A DNA stretch of 10,124 nt, taken from the NCBI GenBank assembly GCA_944332375.1, contig CALVJU010000071.1, positions 1-10,124 of the forward strand, given 5' to 3'. The stretch comes from an uncultured Bacilli bacterium (GTDB taxonomy: Bacteria; Bacillota_I; Bacilli_A; RF39; UBA660). Numbering within the stretch: the stretch's first letter is position 1; the number at the start of each line of letters is the position of its first letter. Below are positions 5,438 to 10,124 of the stretch, piece after piece. Position numbers and translations under genes: made by a program. Under the pieces are notes generated by a model. That model was not told where the DNA came from. It did not search any database and saw only the letters and a program-made list of their open reading frames with translations.

Positions 5438-6358
5438 ATGGATTTGTTGATAGGAAGTCATGTTTCTTTTAAGAAAGATACACAATTGTTAGGTAGTGCT
5501 ATGGAAGCTGTTTCTTTTCATGAGAATACTTTTATGTTTTATACTGGTGCTCCCCAAAATACAAGTAGAAGTGATCTGAATGAGGAACTTACAAAGAAAG
5601 CTTTTGAATATATGAAGGAACATCAGATTGATCCAAAGAATGTGATTGTTCATGCTCCATATATTATTAATTTAGCAAACACTTCTAATATGGATAGTTG
5701 GAATTTTGCTGTTTCTTTTTTAAAACAAGAGATTAAAAGATGTGAGAAATTAGGAATGGAAAGATTAGTTTTACATCCTGGAAGTAGTGTAAAGTTATCA
5801 AGAGAAGAAGGAATTCAAAATATTATACATGCTTTAAATAATGTGTTAGAACCAGATCAAAAGGTTTCTATTTTGTTAGAAACAATGGCTGGTAAGGGAA
5901 CAGAGTTAGGTGTATCTTTTGATGAGTTAAAAGAGATTATGGATGGAGTGGATGATTCTAGTCATTTGATGGTTTGTATGGATACTTGTCATTTAAATGA
6001 TGCGGGATATGATTTGAATGAGTTTGATTCTATTTTGGAAGAATTTGATCAGAAGATTGGTCTTTCTAAATTAGGATGTATTCATATTAATGATAGTAAA
6101 AATCCATGTGGATCTCATAAGGATAGACATGCGAATATTGGCTATGGTATGATTGGATTTGATACACTTTTATCCATTATTTATCACGAAAAATTAAAAG
6201 AAGTTCCTAAGATTTTAGAAACTCCTTATGTAGGAAATGATTGGGAGGATAAGAATAGGATTTATCCACCATATCGATTTGAAATAGAAATGATTCGAGA
6301 GAAAAAATTTCACCCTGATTTACTATCTGAGATTATTCATTGTTATAAAAAAGATTGA
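5438..6358 (+). CDS. nfo: Endonuclease IV (apurinic/apyrimidinic endonuclease)
   Basis: This 306-residue TIM-barrel enzyme nicks DNA 5' to abasic sites and removes 3' blocking groups in base excision repair in the cytoplasm. All nine zinc-ligand positions of the family are present: H72 (VHAPY), H113 (LHPGS), E148 (LLETMAGKG), D182 and H185 (MDTCH), H216 (HINDSK), D229 and H231 (KDRHANIG), and E261 (ILETPY). The N-terminal GSHVS and NTSRSD motifs are also typical. Length is slightly above the usual 280-300. GGAGG lies 8 bases before ATG 5438; another ATG at 5433 is out of frame. It has its own promoter, and its last 16 bases overlap the convergent gene on the minus strand. In Bacillus the orthologue is yqfS, next to yqfT, which fits the neighbour seen here. 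Confidence 0.97.
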   Translation: MDLLIGSHVSFKKDTQLLGSAMEAVSFHENTFMFYTGAPQNTSRSDLNEELTKKAFEYMKEHQIDPKNVIVHAPYIINLANTSNMDSWNFAVSFLKQEIKRCEKLGMERLVLHPGSSVKLSREEGIQNIIHALNNVLEPDQKVSILLETMAGKGTELGVSFDELKEIMDGVDDSSHLMVCMDTCHLNDAGYDLNEFDSILEEFDQKIGLSKLGCIHINDSKNPCGSHKDRHANIGYGMIGFDTLLSIIYHEKLKEVPKILETPYVGNDWEDKNRIYPPYRFEIEMIREKKFHPDLLSEIIHCYKKD

Positions 6359-6606
6359 TATTTTTGCTTTGCTTGTTGATATTCATAAAGTGCTTTTTCG
6401 TATACATCTGATCTGACATGTTTTTTTACTTCTTCGAATAAATAAGAGGAATCTTGATAAAGAAGGATCTCCCAGTTCTTTTTTACAAAAGAAGTAAAGT
6501 AATTTGCTTCTTCTTCCATCAGTTCGACATTTTTAGATAGGGCGAATTGTTTTACTTGAATTGGAGACAAATTCGCTATATAATTTTTGATAAGTACTTT
6601 ATACAT
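6343..6606 (-). CDS. YqfT-like small protein (probable DUF2624 family)
   Basis: This 87-residue, highly charged, helical cytosolic protein begins with MYKVLIKNYIANLSPIQVKQFALSKNVELMEEEANYFTSFVKKN. The pattern of an N-terminal helix, 'l...qv..fA...nv.lt.eea..i..fvkkn' and a C-terminal helical tail resembles the DUF2624/YqfT family of Bacilli, whose members are about the same length and, as I recall, sit beside nfo (yqfS) in Bacillus. The function of that family is not known to me. The start at 6606 has AGAGGTG (6617-6611) four bases upstream. Its 3' end overlaps nfo by 16 bases in the convergent direction, whereas the Bacillus gene, as I recall, runs in the same direction as yqfS, so the gene appears inverted here. 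No terminator was found between them. The family call is by sequence pattern plus neighbourhood and is moderate. Confidence 0.72.
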   Translation of the reverse strand: MYKVLIKNYIANLSPIQVKQFALSKNVELMEEEANYFTSFVKKNWEILLYQDSSYLFEEVKKHVRSDVYEKALYEYQQAKQKYQSFL

Positions 6607-6674
6607 ATTTCACCTCTTTCTAATATATGAGAAATTTTTGAACATTATTTCGTAAAATACATTAGGAGGTGAAT

Positions 6675-7265
6675 ATGTACCAAAGAAAATATTTTTTTCC
6701 AACTTTTGATGTATTGGAACCAATGATTTCTACTAGAACATTATATTATCAAGATCGTTTCTATGAAAAAGCAATTGAACAACTTAATCAAATTAAGAAA
6801 GATGAAAGACCGTTAGAAGAAATGGTAATTCATATTGATGAATATCCTCTTGAAGATCGAGGAATGTTATTGTATTTAGCTGGTAGGATTTTAAATCATG
6901 AACTTTATTTTAATAGTATTGGAAAAAATAATCATATGCCAGTTGGAAAGTTGAAAGAAAAAATTATTGAAACTTATGGCAGTTATGAACAGTTTATAGA
7001 AGAATTTAAAAGGAAGAGTTTCCATTTAGTTGGAAGTGGATATACGTTCTTAGTAATGGATCGAGAAGGAAACTTAAAGATAGTGAATATGCCTAATGAA
7101 GAAACTCCTTATTTATATGGTATGATTCCTATTATGGCATTAGATTTATGGGAACATAGTTATTATTTAGATAGTCAAGATAGAATGATAGAATATATTG
7201 ATGCTTTTTTCGAGGTGATAGATTATGAGAAGATAAACGATAGATATGAGAAGAATATTTTATAA
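6675..7265 (+). CDS. Superoxide dismutase-fold protein lacking a metal ligand
   Basis: This 196-residue protein matches Fe/Mn superoxide dismutase along its length: FDVLEPMIST, NHELYF (H75), FHLVGSGYTFLVM, and DLWEHSYYLD (D157, H161). Numbering runs close to E. coli SodA at the N-terminus. There, the first metal ligand (His26 in 'MEIHHTKHH') is Gln26 in LYYQDRFY, His30 is Tyr, and the gateway Tyr34 is Ile. The second-sphere Gln of MnSOD ('ANQDSP') is Glu142 in NEETP. Three of four ligands remain, so normal dismutase activity is doubtful. It could be a non-catalytic SOD-like protein, as with the mitoribosomal SOD homologues mS42 and mS43, or an enzyme with changed chemistry. Start: ATG 6675 with AGGAGGTGA (6664-6672); an in-frame GTG at 6669 lies inside that site. 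Its end overlaps the PBP2 gene by 20 bases, so the two are probably co-transcribed. sodA precedes pbpA in Bacillus too, which supports orthology. Confidence 0.85.
   Translation: MYQRKYFFPTFDVLEPMISTRTLYYQDRFYEKAIEQLNQIKKDERPLEEMVIHIDEYPLEDRGMLLYLAGRILNHELYFNSIGKNNHMPVGKLKEKIIETYGSYEQFIEEFKRKSFHLVGSGYTFLVMDREGNLKIVNMPNEETPYLYGMIPIMALDLWEHSYYLDSQDRMIEYIDAFFEVIDYEKINDRYEKNIL
7212..7254 (+). promoter_or_regulatory. Minicistron (Met-Arg-Arg-stop) and restart in front of PBP2
   Basis: A good ribosome site, GAGGTGAT (7212-7219), lies before ATG 7225, which is followed by AGA AGA TAA. Nine bases after that stop, in the same frame, ATG 7246 AGA AGA starts PBP2. ATGAGAAGA occurs at both 7225-7233 and 7246-7254, a short repeat 21 bases apart. 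PBP2 has no strong ribosome site of its own (only GAGAAG about 13 bases away), so translation may restart after the minicistron or be coupled to the SOD-like gene. Confidence 0.6.
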
Positions 7266-9339
7266 ACCAATTAATCGACGTAGTTATGATACGTTGTATT
7301 CTAAAAAAGATATTAGTGAAACCATCGAAAAAAGATATAATATATTGTTAATTCTAATTGTAGTAATTTTATTAGTGATTATCGCAACTTTATTTTATGT
7401 ACAAATTGTTCAAAATGAAGTATATCAAGCAAAAGTAGATACTTTAAATCAAAATATTATAGAAGGAAGTAGTGCACCTAGAGGGCGTATTTATGATAGA
7501 AATCATAAACTGATTGTGGATAATACACCTACTAAAATTATTTATTATAAAAAGCCAAGTGGAGTGACTACAAAACAAGAGTTAGATATTTCTTATCAGT
7601 TGGGAGAATTGATTGAACTTGATTTTTCAAAGTTATCAACCAATATGTTAAAGACTTTTTATATCGCACAGTATCCAGATGAAGTGAATGATAAGATCAC
7701 GGAAAAAGAATGGAAACAAAACGAAGAAAGAAAGTTAACGGATGATGAGATAGAAGATTTGAAATATGAGAGAATTACGGATGAGGATTTAAGTATTTAT
7801 ACAGATGTAGATAAAGAAGCTGCTTATATTTATTATTTAATGAATAAAGGATATTCTTATGCGGAAAAGACGATTAAAAAGGATGAGGTGACGGATGAGG
7901 AATATGCTTTGATTAATGAGAATTTAAAAGATTTAAAAGGGGTAGGAACAAGATTGGATTGGGATAGAACTTATCCATATGGAAGTGTTTTTCGTTCTAT
8001 TTTAGGGAGTGTTTCTTCTTCAGAACAAGGACTTCCAGCAGAGTCTAAAGATGAATATCTAGAAAAAGGTTATAGTTTAAATGATCGTGTTGGTTTAAGC
8101 TATATTGAGTATCAATATGAAGATATTTTAAAAGGGGAAAAGAATTTATATCAAGTAAATGCGAATGGAGAAAATACGCTTTATAAAGAAGGAAAACGTG
8201 GAAATGATATTGTTCTTACCATTGATATTGAATTACAAAAAGCAGTAGAAGAAATATTAACAGAAGAAGTATTAAAAGCAAAGAGTGAAGCAAATACGAA
8301 GTTTTATAATCGATCTTTTGTTATTATTACGGATCCAAATACAGGAGAAATACTAGCAATGGCAGGAAAACAAGCTGTTGAAAATGATAGTGGAGGATAT
8401 GATATTGTAGATTATACTCCAGGTATTTTAACTTCTCCTGTTGTTATGGGATCTGTTGTAAAAGGTGCTAGTCAGATTGTTGGATATAATACTGGTGCTT
8501 TAGAAATTGGTGAGAATAGATATGATACTTGTGTTAAGATTGCAGCTACACCAATTAAATGTTCATGGAAATATTTAGGAAGACTAAATGATATTACTGC
8601 TTTAAAATATTCTTCTAATACATATCAGTTTTATACAGCAATTAAAGTAGGTGGTGGTACTTATCAGTATGATAAGCCACTAAGTGTAAATCCAGAAGCA
8701 TTTGATATTTATCGTAATACATTTGCTGAATTTGGATTAGGTGTGAAAACAGGAATTGACTTACCTGTGGAAAGTTTAGGGTATAAAGGAACAAGTGCTC
8801 AGTCAGGACATCTATTAGACTTTTCTATTGGTCAATATGATACTTATACACCAATTCAATTAGCTCAGTATATTGGCACTATCGCAAATAATGGAAGTCG
8901 TATGCAACCATATTTATTAAAAGAAGTTTATGAACCAACCAAAGATGGTTTGACAGAAAAAATTGATGAGACAACTCCAACGGAGTTAAATAAAGTAAAT
9001 ACAACACAAGAATATTTAGATCGTGTGAAGTTAGGATTCCAAGAAGTGATGAAGACAGGTGGTACAGGAACAGGATATATCAATTTAGACTATAAGCCAG
9101 CTGGAAAAACAGGAACGAGCGAAAGTTTTGTCGATAGTGATGGCGATGGTGTTGTTGATACAGAGACAGTTACAAATACATTTGCTGGATATGCACCATA
9201 TGATGATCCAAAAGTCGCATTTGTTGTAATCTCCCCAGATATTTATTATCAAGAGGGATATAGTACTTATCAGACAACAGTTAATAAAAGAATTACTACA
9301 GCTGTTACAAATAAATATTTTGAATTATATCCTAATTGA
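7246..9339 (+). CDS. Class B penicillin-binding protein (peptidoglycan transpeptidase, PBP2/PbpA type)
   Basis: This 697-residue protein is a monofunctional transpeptidase that cross-links peptidoglycan outside the membrane, probably with a RodA or FtsW partner encoded elsewhere. One membrane anchor lies at about 31-52, after a basic cytoplasmic tail. The pedestal/dimerisation domain starts with APRGRIYDRNHKLI (77-90), the typical class B motif. The transpeptidase domain has all three active-site motifs: SVVK (nucleophile S403, K406), SSN (456-458) and KTGT (621-624). Residues 145-230 are an acidic, Lys/Glu-rich insertion-like segment in the pedestal. Just after KTGT is DSDGDGVVDTE (630-640), resembling a calcium-binding loop. 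The gene overlaps the SOD-like gene by 20 bases and follows a minicistron; it ends in TGA only three bases before the next promoter. In Bacillus the gene near sodA is pbpA (PBP2A, elongation), but sequence alone does not separate elongation from division roles. Confidence 0.95.
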   Translation: MRRIFYKPINRRSYDTLYSKKDISETIEKRYNILLILIVVILLVIIATLFYVQIVQNEVYQAKVDTLNQNIIEGSSAPRGRIYDRNHKLIVDNTPTKIIYYKKPSGVTTKQELDISYQLGELIELDFSKLSTNMLKTFYIAQYPDEVNDKITEKEWKQNEERKLTDDEIEDLKYERITDEDLSIYTDVDKEAAYIYYLMNKGYSYAEKTIKKDEVTDEEYALINENLKDLKGVGTRLDWDRTYPYGSVFRSILGSVSSSEQGLPAESKDEYLEKGYSLNDRVGLSYIEYQYEDILKGEKNLYQVNANGENTLYKEGKRGNDIVLTIDIELQKAVEEILTEEVLKAKSEANTKFYNRSFVIITDPNTGEILAMAGKQAVENDSGGYDIVDYTPGILTSPVVMGSVVKGASQIVGYNTGALEIGENRYDTCVKIAATPIKCSWKYLGRLNDITALKYSSNTYQFYTAIKVGGGTYQYDKPLSVNPEAFDIYRNTFAEFGLGVKTGIDLPVESLGYKGTSAQSGHLLDFSIGQYDTYTPIQLAQYIGTIANNGSRMQPYLLKEVYEPTKDGLTEKIDETTPTELNKVNTTQEYLDRVKLGFQEVMKTGGTGTGYINLDYKPAGKTGTSESFVDSDGDGVVDTETVTNTFAGYAPYDDPKVAFVVISPDIYYQEGYSTYQTTVNKRITTAVTNKYFELYPN

Positions 9340-9341
9340 TT

Positions 9342-9369
9342 TTGACAAATAAAAACTTTTTGATAAAAT
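9342..9369 (+). promoter_or_regulatory. Promoter of the 203-residue protein gene
   Basis: A perfect TTGACA (9342-9347), a 16-base spacer, and TAAAAT (9364-9369) preceded by TGA (extended -10). It starts three bases after the PBP2 stop and no terminator separates them, so PBP2 transcripts may also read through. Confidence 0.85.
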
Positions 9370-9392
9370 AGAACATTGTCAGGAGGTTTTTT

Positions 9393-10004
9393 ATGCCAAA
9401 AATGTTAATGTCAGAAGTTATTGCAATGTTAGACAATAGAGAATTTTCTATTCCGGTAGAATCTCTTACCAAAACACAAAGAATGGGAATGATTGAACAT
9501 GCTTATTCAAATGACATGGAAATATTACCAACAGTGATGAATTTATTATTATCTCATTGTTATTCTCTGGAAGAAGCAGAAGAGTATATTAAATATTTAT
9601 TTACGACTATAAAACAGAAGAAAGAAATTTTTCCAATTGTCATGTTACCATATAAAAATTTAAAAACTTATTTTCAAAAGAAACAAATTGAACGTTTCTT
9701 TCAGCTTGTGAAAAATAGAATTGGGGAAAGTCGTTTTACGAACAAACAATTATGGCCTATTGTAAAGGCGACGATATTACCAAACTATTACCGAGGAGAA
9801 GATGTGAAACAAGACGCTTATCATATTCAAGCATTACAAGTGCAAAGACAAATTTATAAAATTGTTCAATATGATTTTGATCCTGCTATCTTAGAAGATA
9901 AAGAACTTTTACGATACTGGCATCTATTACCACATCAATATATGGATTATCTAAATCGTGTAAAAAGTCAGGTGGAAAGTCAGGAAAAAAGCAAAACCCG
10001 ATAA
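9393..10004 (+). CDS. Hypothetical cytosolic protein, unrecognised
   Basis: I do not recognise this 203-residue protein. It has no signal peptide or membrane segment and is predicted mostly helical: SEVIAMLDNRE, then MGMIEHAYSNDMEILPTVMNLLLSHCYSLEEAEEYIKYLFTTIKQ, an aromatic/basic middle (NLKTYFQKKQIERFFQLVKNR) and a polar, Lys/Gln-rich tail with a 12-base repeat (AAAGTCAGG at 9964 and 9976). The net charge is basic in the second half, so nucleic-acid or ribosome contact is possible but unproven. AGGAGG (9381-9386) lies 6 bases before ATG 9393 and the promoter is among the best in the window, so it should be well expressed. It lies between PBP2 and the L33 gene. The strong promoter, ribosome site and normal composition support a real gene. 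Confidence 0.8.
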   Translation: MPKMLMSEVIAMLDNREFSIPVESLTKTQRMGMIEHAYSNDMEILPTVMNLLLSHCYSLEEAEEYIKYLFTTIKQKKEIFPIVMLPYKNLKTYFQKKQIERFFQLVKNRIGESRFTNKQLWPIVKATILPNYYRGEDVKQDAYHIQALQVQRQIYKIVQYDFDPAILEDKELLRYWHLLPHQYMDYLNRVKSQVESQEKSKTR

Positions 10005-10015
10005 AAAGAAAATAC

Positions 10016-10044
10016 TTGTCGTAATTGCTTTTATTTGCTATAAT
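10016..10044 (+). promoter_or_regulatory. Sigma-A promoter of the rpmG-like gene
   Basis: TTGTCG (10016-10021), a 17-base spacer and TATAAT (10039-10044) preceded by TGC (extended -10). AAAGGAGG (10061-10068) follows, 7 bases before the start at 10076. Confidence 0.88.
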
Positions 10045-10075
10045 ATGGAAGATGTGAGAAAAAGGAGGGAAAAGT

Positions 10076-10124
10076 ATGGCCAATAAAAAAGGTGAAAATA
10101 GAAGACTTGTAGACTTTAAATGTA
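10076..10124 (+). CDS. rpmG: Probable 50S ribosomal protein L33, first 16 codons (3' end outside window)
   Basis: Only MANKKGENRRLVDFKC is visible. A short basic N-terminus followed by '(R)..LV..C' with the first Cys of a zinc ribbon at about residue 16 fits L33, a small protein of the large ribosomal subunit of about 50 residues. The very strong promoter and ribosome site suit a ribosomal protein, and in Bacillus rpmGA lies downstream of the sodA-pbpA region. Only 16 residues can be judged, so the call is moderate; the continuation should read like 'CtECgerNY' with a second Cys pair if it is right. Confidence 0.7.
   Translation, partial: MANKKGENRRLVDFKC

Noticed and set aside
6669..6674. 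GTG start for the SOD-like gene at 6669
   Set aside because: It lies inside the AGGAGGTG ribosome site itself; ATG 6675 is the only start with usable spacing.
9886..10083. 65-codon open frame on the minus strand
   Set aside because: It overlaps the end of the 203-residue gene, the L33 promoter and ribosome site on the other strand; the translation is not protein-like and has no supporting signals.
1..10124. tRNA or rRNA genes, CRISPR arrays, insertion sequences, phage genes
   Set aside because: Looked for on both strands; no cloverleaf with a TTCGA-type T arm, no regularly spaced repeats, no transposase-like translation and no terminal inverted repeats were found.

Overview
The window is AT-rich DNA with Bacillota-type expression signals: strong AGGAGG ribosome sites, sigma-A promoters (many with an extended TGn -10) and short U-tract terminators. 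TGA works as a stop (it ends the nfo and PBP2 genes) and Trp is TGG, so the code is standard, not Mycoplasma-like. The gene content (class B PBP, Gram-positive pseudopilins, a YqfT-like protein beside nfo, a SodA-like gene beside PBP2, then rpmG) suggests an uncultured low-GC Bacilli or Erysipelotrichia-like bacterium. From memory, Bacillus subtilis has a similar order (yqfS/nfo-yqfT ... sodA-yqgE-pbpA ... rpmGA); the species cannot be fixed from this window.

Layout: 1-462 is the C-terminal end of valyl-tRNA synthetase with a terminator folded over its stop codon. 575-931 is a small membrane protein of unknown function. 945-1527 (minus strand) is a decayed toxin-antitoxin locus: an intact RelB/DinJ-type antitoxin followed by a YafQ/RelE-type toxin pseudogene with two frameshifts and an in-frame stop, a remnant that is easily missed because no long ORF survives. 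1704-2615 is a family 2 glycosyltransferase and 2662-4107 an FAD oxidoreductase with a C-terminal Rieske domain. 4187-5335 holds two tandem type IV pilin-like genes, almost identical over their first 192 bases and different in the middle, each with its own promoter, leader element and terminator.

The second half is more conserved housekeeping DNA: nfo (endonuclease IV, 5438-6358), a convergent YqfT/DUF2624-like gene overlapping the nfo 3' end (6343-6606), a superoxide dismutase-fold protein that lacks the first metal-binding histidine (6675-7265), a class B penicillin-binding protein overlapping it (7246-9339), an unrecognised 203-residue protein (9393-10004), and the first 16 codons of a probable ribosomal protein L33 gene (10076 onward).

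Most genes look independently transcribed: seven + strand promoters can be read directly. The clearest co-transcribed pair is the SOD-like gene with PBP2, which overlap by 20 bases. No complete new multi-gene system is visible. The observations most worth following are the degenerate SOD-fold protein coupled to a cell-wall transpeptidase, the mosaic pilin pair with its shared leader palindrome, the MRR-stop minicistron in front of PBP2, and the orphaned antitoxin.
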